This document shows, piece by piece, positions 6,705 to 16,942 of a stretch of 64,000 bases of DNA. The notes under the pieces are model-generated. The model had not been told where the DNA came from, did no database searches, and saw nothing but the letters and a program-made list of their open reading frames with translations. The DNA is taken from the NCBI GenBank assembly GCA_903825315.1, contig CAIKAD010000005.1:218404-282403 (forward strand). The letters are read 5' to 3'. Position numbers and translations under genes: made by a program. Position 1 is the stretch's first letter; the number at the start of each line of letters is the position of its first letter. This DNA comes from an uncultured Candidatus Peregrinibacteria bacterium (GTDB taxonomy: Bacteria; Patescibacteriota; Gracilibacteria; Peribacterales; Peribacteraceae).

Positions 6705-9284
6705 CTATTTGTCGAACTGATCGATAACTGTTCCCGGATAATAATATTGCAGAATCTCCGAGTAGGTCTTTCCTTCATACGCCTGGCCGCGTGCACCGCA
6801 GCCGGACATGCCCACACCGTGGCCGCGCATCGACATGCCCTGGCACCAGGGATCGGGTTTGCTTACGAAGACCTCCGCAAAGGGAAAGTTGGGCCACCCC
6901 GCCTCGGCGGGCGACCGCGTGCGGCCGTCATCGGTGGAGAAGTAGGGGGCGCGGAGGATAAGGCCGTCCTTTTTGAGCACCTGCCCGCCCGTCAATTTTA
7001 CAGCCTGTACCCACTGCGGATTGGATTCCTCAAATGCGGCGCCGCCGTACACCTGGAACTCTGCCGGGTTGTCCGACCCATCGAAGGGCTTGCCGGGGAA
7101 CTTGCGGTGCGCGGGATCCATGTAGTAGGCGGCATAGGTTCGTGCGGCAACCGCAAACGCCCGTTGTTTTTCCCATGGTTCCGTGTCCGGCTCCTCCGCA
7201 AGGCCGAGCATGTAGTCTTCCAGCGGCAGTTCATTGATCAGCGTAAGCGTGTTATCCACGACCCGGCACTCGAGGACGCCGCGGTACCGCTTCTGCGCCT
7301 TTACCATGCTCGTGACGGTCAGAATACGACCCAGGGGATCAATCCTTATCACACCCTGGCCTCCATCAATTCCACTGGGAGAAACCACAACACAGTAATC
7401 TCCGTCTTTCTGAAGCTGAATCGTGCTTGCGCTGACGGACGAACCATTTACAAGGCCGGAGCCGGGAAGGGAAACGGTCATCGTATCGGGTGGCGGATCC
7501 TGTTTGTCCGTAAGGCGGATGCGGATGAGGGGGCTGTTTCCATTCATTGATAGCGAGGAGGAGCTTCCACCTCCATCTCCTTCCCCAGAGGGAGGGAGGG
7601 GAGTTGGCTGTTTGTAGTTGTTTGTACTGCTGCTTGAGCTTTGCGAATAAGAAGACGATGAAGACGCGGGTGGCGTGTATGTCTGGCGCGTGGGGGGCGT
7701 GCGCGGGGCCGGAATGGAGCGGCCTTCTGTGGTGAGACTGTACGTTACGTCTCCGATGCGCAGCGAGTGGGTTCCTCGGTCCCGCGGGAACTGGATCTTT
7801 ACACGAATCGTGGAAGCCTGGTTGGCGCCGATGGCGACGGGAGACAGAAGGGTGGTGCGTGATCGGAGGTAGCGGTCCTCCTTTGCGACCCACACGCCGA
7901 TTTTGGGATTGGAGCGCGTAATGTTGGCAAGCTTCTGTCCTCTGCGGACCAGTTTGTTTCCAGCCTGATAACGCAGGGTCACCGTCAGTTCCCCTCCGGG
8001 CCGTCCGGTAAGAGCGGTAGCCCCTACGGGAGTAAGGCCCTGGCGGACAGGGATGCGCGGTTGGCTGGAACGGGAGGAGGAAGAAGAGCGCGGCGGTGGG
8101 AAGACTACCGAGGCGAAGAGATCGCCTGTCCGCAAATGGGAGCGTACCTGGTCCATGACGCCGTACATGTAGTACCCGGGGCACGTGGTAGAGAGGAGGT
8201 CGCGGTGGCCCACGACAGGGGGCATGGACTTACCGTGGTACGTGGTATTGCGCGTGAGGTCGATCGAGTACTGATTCGCCAGCAGATCCAGTAACCACTG
8301 CAAGCTTTTTACCTGCGTTTGTGACGGCTGTTCCTGTTCAAAATTCCCCATTAGGGAGATGCCGATGGTACCCACGTTGTTGCACCACGCATGTCCTCCC
8401 ACAACGCCAGCGCCACCCGCGCGTCCTTCGAAAATAAATCCCTTCTCGTCGATCACGTAGTGGTAACCAATGTCGCCCCATCCTTTGGTCTGGCTGTGGT
8501 ACTGGTAGATGGCCTGCATGCGCTCGGCGCCGGGGCGGCTATCTCCTTCCACTCGGACGGCGGTGTGGTGAACGACGAGGAGCTTGACCGATGGCGAGTG
8601 GTCCTGAGGCCAACGGTAGCGCTTACCGCTGAGGTCGCCTGTCACACGGTTTACAGTCTTAAACTCGTCAGGGTAGAACTGCTGCGCAAGGTCGCAATTG
8701 CGTACGCGATCGGAAACCGAGGAGGCGCTTCCGCCGTTCCCGTTGCCATTGCCAGTATCGTTGTCCGATGCATCCTCGGTGGGCGTGGACGCATCGGGAG
8801 GCGGTGCATTCGTATAGAGGAGTGCGTCGTTCGCGCCCCATTCATTGCGGGAGTAGATGAGCGGTCGATCCACGGTTCCCGTGGAGGCGACTTTGACTTT
8901 GATTGGTTCGTGCGAGACGCGGATGGGATGGATCACCACGTCCGTATTCCCCCGAAGACGGATGCGCGTGACCGGATGCGCGAACATGACGAGGTTAGAT
9001 TCCCGTGAGAGCGGATCCTGCTCCGTGTCATTCGTCAGTGTCATCCACTCCCCCCATTGTTGACCGTCAAAACCGATGACCTGTGCATCAATCACTTCTC
9101 CTGCAACGCTGAGGGCGTCGATTGGCTTATCAAAAGATTCTTCACGGATTTGCGCGCTTGAATCTTGAGCCTGCGGGTCGGAAACTCGCGTAGATTCAGG
9201 GGGAGGTGCTGCTGCGGAAATCCCGAAGGTTGGTACTTGGGACAGTGAAAGGACGGCCAACAGGAAGAGCGAAAGACGGCGCAT
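6705..9284 (-). CDS. Secreted peptidoglycan amidase (PGRP/Amidase_2) fused to SpoIID/LytB domain
   Basis: 859 aa. Signal peptide at 1-26 (MRRLSLFLLAVLSLSQVPTF then GISAAA). The N-acetylmuramoyl-L-alanine amidase/PGRP domain spans about 140-385: VVHHTA (His239/240), VGHRD (His360) and TTCPG (Cys368) give the zinc site of T7-lysozyme-type amidases. A Ser/Pro-rich linker (about 400-580) leads to a C-terminal SpoIID domain (about 600-859) with LPLEDYMLGLAEE, AVAARTYAAYYM and GHGVGMSGCGARGQA. In SpoIID the conserved Glu cleaves glycan strands denuded by an amidase, so both steps are predicted in one extracytoplasmic polypeptide. Cell-wall remodelling or division is the probable role. Confidence 0.9.
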   Translation of the reverse strand: MRRLSLFLLAVLSLSQVPTFGISAAAPPPESTRVSDPQAQDSSAQIREESFDKPIDALSVAGEVIDAQVIGFDGQQWGEWMTLTNDTEQDPLSRESNLVMFAHPVTRIRLRGNTDVVIHPIRVSHEPIKVKVASTGTVDRPLIYSRNEWGANDALLYTNAPPPDASTPTEDASDNDTGNGNGNGGSASSVSDRVRNCDLAQQFYPDEFKTVNRVTGDLSGKRYRWPQDHSPSVKLLVVHHTAVRVEGDSRPGAERMQAIYQYHSQTKGWGDIGYHYVIDEKGFIFEGRAGGAGVVGGHAWCNNVGTIGISLMGNFEQEQPSQTQVKSLQWLLDLLANQYSIDLTRNTTYHGKSMPPVVGHRDLLSTTCPGYYMYGVMDQVRSHLRTGDLFASVVFPPPRSSSSSRSSQPRIPVRQGLTPVGATALTGRPGGELTVTLRYQAGNKLVRRGQKLANITRSNPKIGVWVAKEDRYLRSRTTLLSPVAIGANQASTIRVKIQFPRDRGTHSLRIGDVTYSLTTEGRSIPAPRTPPTRQTYTPPASSSSSYSQSSSSSTNNYKQPTPLPPSGEGDGGGSSSSLSMNGNSPLIRIRLTDKQDPPPDTMTVSLPGSGLVNGSSVSASTIQLQKDGDYCVVVSPSGIDGGQGVIRIDPLGRILTVTSMVKAQKRYRGVLECRVVDNTLTLINELPLEDYMLGLAEEPDTEPWEKQRAFAVAARTYAAYYMDPAHRKFPGKPFDGSDNPAEFQVYGGAAFEESNPQWVQAVKLTGGQVLKKDGLILRAPYFSTDDGRTRSPAEAGWPNFPFAEVFVSKPDPWCQGMSMRGHGVGMSGCGARGQAYEGKTYSEILQYYYPGTVIDQFDK

Positions 9285-9401
9285 GAGTCGGTGAAAAAGT
9301 ATACGTCCATCAACTGAGATTGGGCTGGGTTTTTGGGCTATGGCTAGCCGAGATGTTTACATGCAAGATTTGTGGGCTCTTTCGTCCAATTCTTCAAGTT
9401 T

Positions 9402-10622
9402 TTATAAATTCTTACCTTTCAACAGTGTCTCGTATCGCTCTGTCATCTTTTCCAAAGAAAACTCGGTACGGGCGAACATTCTCCCCTTCTCTGCTATTGA
9501 TGCCCGTTTTGCCTGATCCAGGAGTGAGCGGATGCCGTCACGAAGGGCGGAAACATCATCTGCCTTAACGATGACAGCGTTGTCATCGTGTTTCAGATAG
9601 GCGGCGATGCCGCAGGCGTCCGTCACCATCACCGGCACGCCGAGGGACATTGCCTCTGCAGCCACAAGACCGAAGGGATCATTTGTCCGTGAGGGGAGGA
9701 CGAGGAGGTCAATGGATCGGTAGAAGGTGCCGAGGTTCGGGACATTGGGGGCCAAATGAACGCGGTCGGGGTGTGGGAGCGTCCTCATCAGATTCCGGAG
9801 ATTCGCCTCCTCACGGCCGGTTCCCACGATGGTAAGCGAGACGTTTGGTAGATCTCGGATGGACTGAAGAAGGAGGTCGAGGCCTTTTTCTTTCTCGAGG
9901 CGGGCGATGGTTCCTATCTTCAATGAGGAAGCAGAAGATACAGAGGATGCAGGGGGGGCAGAAGAGAATCTCGAGAGGTCAATCCCGTTCGGAATTGCCA
10001 CCACGCGATCAGGATCAAATCCCATGTGTATATACAACGCACGGCTCAGTTCTGAGACGGTAATAATCGTCACGTTCTTGCTCAGGCGGAGAAGCTGCGG
10101 GAGCCAAGGGTTCTGCGTCAGCCATCGTCCCACCGGATCGTGCTCTAACCAGAAGATGTGCGGGGGGTTATGAGAATATTCGAGTATTGGAGTATTGGGG
10201 CCGGTGACAAGAGGGGTAAGGAGGAGTTTTTCGGTAAGACTCAGCATCACGATCGCATCGAGATCATGCCCTTCGACTCCTCCTCGACTCGCTCCGCTCG
10301 CTCGGAGTCGCTCAGGGTGCCGTTGTTTATTTGCAGTGGAGTGGCAGAAACTGTTGAGGAGGATCTGCAGTTTTTTTTGCATGTGCCGTTTTCTCCATGC
10401 AAAACTCACAGCGTTCCACTTGGTCACAGGGGGAGGTCCGATCTCGAAGGAGGTGGAAGGGATATTCCTTCCGAGGCATAGTTCCAGCAGTGCGGGGCAG
10501 CTCCCCGCAAAGGCCACGGCATTGCCGCGCTTGAGGAGCCCCTCCATCAGCGAAATGGTCTGCAGCTCCGCACCGCCGTTTGTGCGGCTCTCGAGGGGGA
10601 ATCTGGTGAAGAGGATTTTCAT
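9402..10622 (-). CDS. Glycosyltransferase family 4 protein with in-frame repeat insertion
   Basis: 406 aa from the ATG at 10622 (MKILFTRFPLES is the typical GT4 opening, with GGAELQ following). GT-B fold: acceptor domain 1-220, donor-binding domain from GTIARLEKEKGLDLLLQSI onward, and a donor-site NDPFGLVAAEAMSLGVPV with the E-x7-E-like pattern. Predicted cytoplasmic, using a nucleotide sugar. Residues about 100-118 (RHPERLRASGASRGGVEG) come from a palindromic element inside the gene, and a Ser/Ala stretch before GTIARLEK is also repeat-derived. Upstream, an F2 repeat abuts the start codon; no Shine-Dalgarno sequence. Confidence 0.88.
   Translation of the reverse strand: MKILFTRFPLESRTNGGAELQTISLMEGLLKRGNAVAFAGSCPALLELCLGRNIPSTSFEIGPPPVTKWNAVSFAWRKRHMQKKLQILLNSFCHSTANKQRHPERLRASGASRGGVEGHDLDAIVMLSLTEKLLLTPLVTGPNTPILEYSHNPPHIFWLEHDPVGRWLTQNPWLPQLLRLSKNVTIITVSELSRALYIHMGFDPDRVVAIPNGIDLSRFSSAPPASSVSSASSLKIGTIARLEKEKGLDLLLQSIRDLPNVSLTIVGTGREEANLRNLMRTLPHPDRVHLAPNVPNLGTFYRSIDLLVLPSRTNDPFGLVAAEAMSLGVPVMVTDACGIAAYLKHDDNAVIVKADDVSALRDGIRSLLDQAKRASIAEKGRMFARTEFSLEKMTERYETLLKGKNL
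10269..10321. repeat. Palindromic element inserted in frame in a glycosyltransferase gene
   Basis: CCCTTCGACTCCTCCTCGAC, then GCTCCGCTCGCTCGGAGTCG, then CTCAGGG. The ends match the CCCTTCGRCT...CGCTCAGGG elements at 33172 and 1740. It keeps the frame and adds roughly 18 residues to the acceptor domain at a predicted surface loop. Confidence 0.65.
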
Positions 10623-10664
10623 GGAGGAATCCGAAGGAACCGAAGAAACCAAGGAAACCGAGGG
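10623..10664. repeat. F2 nonamer repeat, first of two identical 42-bp copies
   Basis: Starts at the base next to the start codon of the minus-strand glycosyltransferase. All 42 bp are identical to 10721-10762, in the same orientation, 56 bp away. Other F2 copies are more divergent, so this pair looks recent. Confidence 0.8.
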
Positions 10665-10720
10665 CTAAGCATAGCATGCCTCGAAGCGTTGGGATGGAGT
10701 CCCTCGGGGGGTGTATTTAA

Positions 10721-10762
10721 GGAGGAATCCGAAGGAACCGAAGAAACCAAGGAAACCGAGGG
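10721..10762. repeat. F2 nonamer repeat, second of two identical 42-bp copies
   Basis: Exact copy of 10623-10664. It ends just after the stop codon side of the four-helix-bundle gene and faces an inverted F2 arm (11142-11187) on the other side of that gene. Confidence 0.8.
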
Positions 10763-10764
10763 GT

Positions 10765-11127
10765 TTATGTAGGAAGGGAAGATCGGAGACGGGTGAGAAG
10801 ATAGCTGACGCGCTGGGTATGATCATCGAGTGTCTCAGAGGTTTCTCCGGACAGGTATTTCAAGTCTCGAGCCAGCATGCATTGGTACGATAGTTCCTCG
10901 AGGGAGCAATGAGCGGTTTCATAGAAGTGAGCCTTTTCCTTCCATGATTTCTTTCCATTCCCCTCAGCAATATTCGTGGGAACGCTATAGGAAGATCGCT
11001 GCATCTGGCTGATGAGTCCGAAGCGCTCATCGGAAGGGAATGATTTTGTAGCCTGATAGACCGAGAGGCAAAGTCTATGGGCCTCTTGCCAGACAATCAT
11101 CTTCTCGAAAGGACGTTGGTGAGCCAT
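10765..11127 (-). CDS. Four-helix bundle protein (S23/23S rRNA intervening-sequence protein family)
   Basis: 120 aa with the family landmarks FEKMIVWQEAHRLCLSVYQ at the N-terminus, FGLISQMQRSSYSVPTNIAEG in the middle and AHCSLEELSYQCMLARDL later. Members form pentameric four-helix bundles and were first found inside 23S rRNA intervening sequences; free-standing copies are common in environmental bacteria and their function is unknown. The gene is bracketed by F2 repeat arms in opposite orientation (10721-10762 and 11142-11187), which suggests that it moved or was duplicated with them. Confidence 0.88.
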   Translation of the reverse strand: MAHQRPFEKMIVWQEAHRLCLSVYQATKSFPSDERFGLISQMQRSSYSVPTNIAEGNGKKSWKEKAHFYETAHCSLEELSYQCMLARDLKYLSGETSETLDDHTQRVSYLLTRLRSSLPT

Positions 11128-11141
11128 GCCACAACAGTACC

Positions 11142-11187
11142 CCCTTCGGATTCTTCGGATGCCTCGGTTTCCTCGGTTTCTATTCCT
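11142..11187. repeat. F2 nonamer arm, inverted relative to 10721-10762
   Basis: CCTTCGGATTCTTCGGATG followed by CCTCGGTTTCCTCGGTTTC units. Complementary to the F2 copies on the other side of the four-helix-bundle gene. Confidence 0.65.
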
Positions 11188-11227
11188 CTAGTCCGAGTTC
11201 GGGCTACCACAAGACCCGAAAGACGTT

Positions 11228-12547
11228 CTACGCCCCCAAAGAACCTCCCCTTACAATTCTCTCTTTCCCTCCCATATACGGTCGCAACACTTCGGGCACT
11301 GTGACCGACCCATCTGCATTCTGGTAGATCTCCAGGATGGGAATCAGGATCCGCGGCGAGGCGATACAGGTGTTGTTGAGCGTGTGGACGAACTTCTTCT
11401 TACCGTCCGTATCCACGTACTTGATGTTCAATCGCCGTGCTTGGAAGTCACCGAGATACGAACAGCTATGAGTTTCCCCGTAGGCATTCCTGCTGGGCAT
11501 CCACGTCTCGATGTCGTTCTGGATCAGTTTTCCCTTGCCCAGGTCTCCTGTGCAGATGGTGAGGACGCGGTACGGAAGCTTGAGCGCCTGAAGCACTTCC
11601 TCGGCGTTCGTCCGGATTTCCTCGAACATCTTGAGTCCCTCGTTCACGTCCGCCTTGCACAGTACGACCTGCTCGATCTTTTGGAACTGATGGATGCGGT
11701 AGAGGCCTTTGGTGTCCTTGCCGTAGGTCCCCGCCTCTCGCCGGAAACAGGGCGAGTAGCCGGCATAGCGCTTGGGCAACTGTTCCAGCGGCAACGTCTC
11801 GCCCATGTGGTAGCTCGCAACCGTCACTTCCGAAGTGCCGATCAAATAGAGGTTATCCGGTGTCACTGGCCCCTCTTTTTCCAACTGCTCCCCCACGGCG
11901 TAGATGTTTGCCTGGTCCCCGCCCGGGAAGAACCCCGTGCCCATGAAGCACTCGTAGCTCGCAAGGTACGGCGGCGTAAACTGCGTCCAGCCCTTTTTGC
12001 GCAAATGGTCGAGGGTGAACTGGAGGAGGGCCATTTCCAGCCAGGCGCCGTCACCCTTCAGATAATAACTGCGCGCTCCGGCGATTTTAACGCCACGCTC
12101 GATATCGAGGATGTCCAGCCCTTCCCCGAGCGTCACGTGGTCCCTTGGCTCAAAGTCGAACGTCGGCAAATCGCCTTTGCGGTATGCTTCCACATTCTCC
12201 GACTCGTCCTTTCCCACGGGTACCTGCGGGAGCGGAACCACAGGGAGTCGAAGCTGTATATCGTTCCAGCGGCTCTCTACTTCCTGTAGTTGCACTTCAT
12301 TTTCCTTGAGTGTTACGTCGAGCTTTTTCATGTCTGCGATGGCCTTCTTTTTCTCATCACCCTTCATCTGCGGCACGGCTTTGCTCACGGCGTTTTTCTG
12401 TGCCCGCATCTCTTCCACCTCCTTAATGAGGGACCGGTGCTCCTCATCCAGTTTGAGGAATGCATCAATATCCACTTTGATGTTCTTCTTCTTTGCGGCG
12501 TCCTTGTAGGCGTCGGGGCGTTGGCGGAGATCCTGGATATCAATCAT
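11228..12547 (-). CDS. serS: Seryl-tRNA synthetase
   Basis: 439 aa, full length class II synthetase charging tRNA-Ser. The N-terminal antiparallel coiled-coil arm (about residues 28-105) is clear from the charged heptads (KKKNIKVDIDAFLKLDEEHR onward). Class II motif 2 is FRREAGTYGKDTKGLYRIHQF. The C-terminal motif 3 region has NTCIASPRILIPILE, where the usual A-R wording (LAVGRTLVAILE) is somewhat changed but the Arg is kept. A tRNA-Ser lies about 8 kb away at 20807. No signs of an operon partner. Confidence 0.96.
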   Translation of the reverse strand: MIDIQDLRQRPDAYKDAAKKKNIKVDIDAFLKLDEEHRSLIKEVEEMRAQKNAVSKAVPQMKGDEKKKAIADMKKLDVTLKENEVQLQEVESRWNDIQLRLPVVPLPQVPVGKDESENVEAYRKGDLPTFDFEPRDHVTLGEGLDILDIERGVKIAGARSYYLKGDGAWLEMALLQFTLDHLRKKGWTQFTPPYLASYECFMGTGFFPGGDQANIYAVGEQLEKEGPVTPDNLYLIGTSEVTVASYHMGETLPLEQLPKRYAGYSPCFRREAGTYGKDTKGLYRIHQFQKIEQVVLCKADVNEGLKMFEEIRTNAEEVLQALKLPYRVLTICTGDLGKGKLIQNDIETWMPSRNAYGETHSCSYLGDFQARRLNIKYVDTDGKKKFVHTLNNTCIASPRILIPILEIYQNADGSVTVPEVLRPYMGGKERIVRGGSLGA

Positions 12548-12691
12548 AGTGATGGATTGTAGCGTTGTTGGAGATTGTACAGCAAAATCCCGAGCGGCAA
12601 TCCCATTGTGGGCTTACGGGAAAGAGAACATTTGTTTCTCCTCGGGTTTGCATTCCGTCTTCTTTACCAGAAAGGATATGATGATCTTCGT

Positions 12692-12733
12692 ATGTCCCGC
12701 CTGATCATCACCGCAGATCCGGCTTCGCGGTGA
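12692..12733 (+). pseudogene. Truncated duplicate of the 5' end of the adjacent ChbG-like gene
   Basis: Positions 12692-12718 repeat the first nine codons of the gene that starts at 12828 (MSRLIITAD), with only silent differences through the first eight codons. The copy then runs into ATCCGGCTTCGCGGTGA (12717-12733), ending in a stop after 13 residues. The same 17-nt signature adjoins a duplicated 3' end of rpmB at 21207. Too short to be a functional deacetylase; a leader peptide cannot be excluded. Confidence 0.7.
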
Positions 12734-12827
12734 GAGTCATTTTGATTGTTATCTTTGGTCTGTTTGCACAGAACATGCGATACCGCTATGCCGTGATCGG
12801 TTTATGAACTGAGGGTACTATGGAGTC

Positions 12828-13664
12828 ATGTCACGTCTGATCATCACCGCAGACGACCTGGGCGTAAACACGCAGCGTTCCCATGGGATATTCCAGTGTG
12901 TCGAGTTCGGTGCGGTAACCGGGACGTCCGTTATTCCCAACGGGACCGATAGCGACACGGCAGCGCGCCATGCACGGGAGCGGAAAGTGCCGTGCGGCCT
13001 GCAGCTCACGCTTACGCAGGAGTATCCCAGGAGCAGGCCGGAGGACATCGCCACGCTCCTCCAGGCAAACGGACTCTTTCTGGAAGATCACCAGCTGCGT
13101 GCCGCGCTTGAGGAGGAGCAGATTGAGCACGACCATCTCCAGCGGGAAATCCGCGCCCAGGTGGAGTGGTTCTTCGACAGCTACGGTACGCCCACGCACA
13201 TCTGCAGCACGGATCACATTCACGTGCATCCGATGGTGATCCATGCTCTCATTCCGGTACTGGAACGCTACGGCATCCGGTTCATCAGGATTCCCAACGA
13301 AGAACCTTTGCCGCCGTTCGGGTTCGAAGTCCCCGAGGGGACGCTGGCGCTGGCACGCAGGATCAGCGAAGAGGCGCGCGGTGCCCGCCCCCTCTACGAG
13401 GCCGCGGGCATTCAGAGCACAGATGCGTTCCGCGGACTCGCGATCCTCGGCAATGCTTCAGCCAGGAATCTCCGCCACCTCATCAGCCGCTTTCCGGAAG
13501 GCACGATTGAATTGATGGTCCATCCCGGAAGTCCCTGCTCCTACGGCACGCCGTTCGACCTCGATCCCCAGCGCCAGACGGAACTGCGCATGCTCATGGA
13601 TGAGTCGTTGAAGAAGGTTCTTGCGGAGAAGAAGGTGGAGTTGGCGGGATGGGGGGATGTCTAA
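12828..13664 (+). CDS. ChbG/YdjC-family carbohydrate deacetylase-like protein
   Basis: 278 aa. YdjC-fold metal-dependent deacetylase family; ChbG deacetylates chitooligosaccharides. The TADDLG motif (8-12, Asp9-Asp10) opens the protein and STDHIHVHP (127-135) supplies His ligands; a late VHPG is also kept. The second motif, normally G-x-H-L, reads CGLQLTLTQEYP, so the expected metal ligand His is Gln59. Activity may be changed or lost. Cytosolic by sequence (no signal peptide). A duplicated fragment of its own 5' end lies 95 bp upstream. Confidence 0.85.
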   Translation: MSRLIITADDLGVNTQRSHGIFQCVEFGAVTGTSVIPNGTDSDTAARHARERKVPCGLQLTLTQEYPRSRPEDIATLLQANGLFLEDHQLRAALEEEQIEHDHLQREIRAQVEWFFDSYGTPTHICSTDHIHVHPMVIHALIPVLERYGIRFIRIPNEEPLPPFGFEVPEGTLALARRISEEARGARPLYEAAGIQSTDAFRGLAILGNASARNLRHLISRFPEGTIELMVHPGSPCSYGTPFDLDPQRQTELRMLMDESLKKVLAEKKVELAGWGDV

Positions 13665-13757
13665 ATTCCTTGTGGCAAGGGGTTTGTCTGTGCGGCTAAG
13701 CGTTGGGAAAAGTATGAATTGTCAATTTCCCACGTTTATCTTCAGGGTTTTCCTCTC

Positions 13758-13786
13758 TTCCATGCCACGAAATGGCATAGTACAAT
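13758..13786 (+). promoter_or_regulatory. Possible uvrB promoter with an inverted repeat in the spacer
   Basis: TTCCAT (13758-13763), 17 bp, TACAAT (13781-13786). The spacer contains a perfect 6-bp inverted repeat ATGCCA-cgaaa-TGGCAT (13762-13778), placed where a repressor would block RNA polymerase. It does not match the known LexA boxes CTGT-N8-ACAG or GAAC-N4-GTTC. Confidence 0.4.
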
Positions 13787-13870
13787 GGACGAACGCCTCT
13801 ACATTGTATGCAGACTCTGCCCTTCAAGCCCTTCCGCCTGTGAGCGTCAGGGCAAGCTCGTCTCCTTACT

Positions 13871-15847
<1,977 letters not shown>

Positions 15848-15854
15848 AACAGGA

Positions 15855-15870
15855 GGAGACTTTAGTCTCC
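15855..15870 (+). terminator. Terminator-like hairpin after uvrB
   Basis: GGAGACT-TT-AGTCTCC, a perfect 7-bp stem, 8 bp after the uvrB stop codon and followed by CCCCTTACT. A second imperfect palindrome (CATCCTGAG... CTCAGGATG, about 15879-15934) follows. Confidence 0.55.
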
Positions 15871-15990
15871 CCCTTACTCATCCTGAGTACACTTGCCTGA
15901 GTGTATTTTGTAATGGCTGTATTCTCAGGATGTACTATCCATGACGGGGTGCAGGAGAAGCTCTGTCGAATGTTGCGGGTTTTTTCTGAG

Positions 15991-16884
15991 ATGCGCGTTT
16001 TTGCCAAGGCATGCTACCCTTTCGTCGCTGTGCGTCGCCTCCTCATTCTTGCCATCGCGCTTCTCACCTTTGTCGGCGTGGTGACGGCTTCTGCGAAGAC
16101 GGTGCAGGAGAGAAGGGCTGAACGTCTGTTGCGCCTACAGAAAATTTCTTCTGCATCCTCTGCTTCATTTGCATCTTCTGCATCATCCAATACATCAACA
16201 ATCAACAAGCAGACCAGTCGCTTTGCTATTCCCCTTCTCGTCTACCATCACATCCGTCCTACTACGGGGTACGACAAGGCGACGTGGAGCTGGAAGATGT
16301 CCGTTTCCCCCAAAGTCTTCGATGTGCAGATGCAGTGGCTGGATGATCATCAGTACACGCCCATCACGCTCGATACGTTTGTTAAGATCGCACGGAGGGA
16401 AATGCAGGGTCCGGTGAAGCCTATTGTGATCACTTTCGACGATAGCCATAGCAGCCAGTATGACGTGGCGTTCCCGGTCCTCAAAAAGCACGGCTTTACC
16501 ACCGTGTTCTACGTGATCACCAAGACACTCGACGTGGCCGGAGCCCTTTCTCGCGTACAGGTGCAGGAGATGTCGGCGGCAGGGATGGACATGGAGTCCC
16601 ACACAGCCAAGCATCAGGTTCTCACCAAACTGCCACAGAACGAGATGGATTGGGAACTTGCGGAGAGCAAGCGCGTGCTGGAGGGGCTTACGGGCAAGCC
16701 CGTACGGCACATTGCCTATCCCGCCACCACGCAGAATGCGCTTGTCCGCGAGAGAACTTCCGCCGCCGGTTACGTCACGGGCACGCTCATGGATCCCCGC
16801 CGTGCGACGGAGAAGGACGATTTGCTCCGAATCCCGCGGATCATGATGACGGATGATACGGACCTTAAGAAGATTCTTCCTTGA
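15991..16884 (+). CDS. Secreted polysaccharide deacetylase (CE4/NodB)
   Basis: About 297 aa from the ATG at 15991, chosen because it gives a normal signal peptide (VAVRRLLILAIALLTFVGVV then TASA); an upstream ATG at 15970 is possible. NodB homology domain: VITFDDSHSSQYD (motif 1, Asp-Asp), ESHTAKH (motif 2, His-x3-His zinc site) and HIAYPATTQN (motif 3-like). Predicted to remove acetyl groups from a cell-surface glycan or peptidoglycan. The Ser/Ala repeat between signal peptide and domain (16139-16200) is built from nonamer TCTTCTGCA units related to the intergenic F3 elements. A paralogue follows directly. Confidence 0.9.
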   Translation: MRVFAKACYPFVAVRRLLILAIALLTFVGVVTASAKTVQERRAERLLRLQKISSASSASFASSASSNTSTINKQTSRFAIPLLVYHHIRPTTGYDKATWSWKMSVSPKVFDVQMQWLDDHQYTPITLDTFVKIARREMQGPVKPIVITFDDSHSSQYDVAFPVLKKHGFTTVFYVITKTLDVAGALSRVQVQEMSAAGMDMESHTAKHQVLTKLPQNEMDWELAESKRVLEGLTGKPVRHIAYPATTQNALVRERTSAAGYVTGTLMDPRRATEKDDLLRIPRIMMTDDTDLKKILP

Positions 16885-16942
16885 GCGGGTCAATACATCT
16901 GGGCAGGTATATTGACGATAGTTGCGTTATGATGGCGCTTCC

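Noticed and set aside
10623..11187. CRISPR array
   Set aside because: The 42-bp repeats occur only twice in direct orientation, are internally periodic, and no cas gene is present.
15879..15934. Second hairpin after uvrB as a riboswitch or ncRNA
   Set aside because: Only one imperfect stem (CATCCTGAG/CTCAGGATG) and no conserved core; more likely a repeat or terminator remnant.
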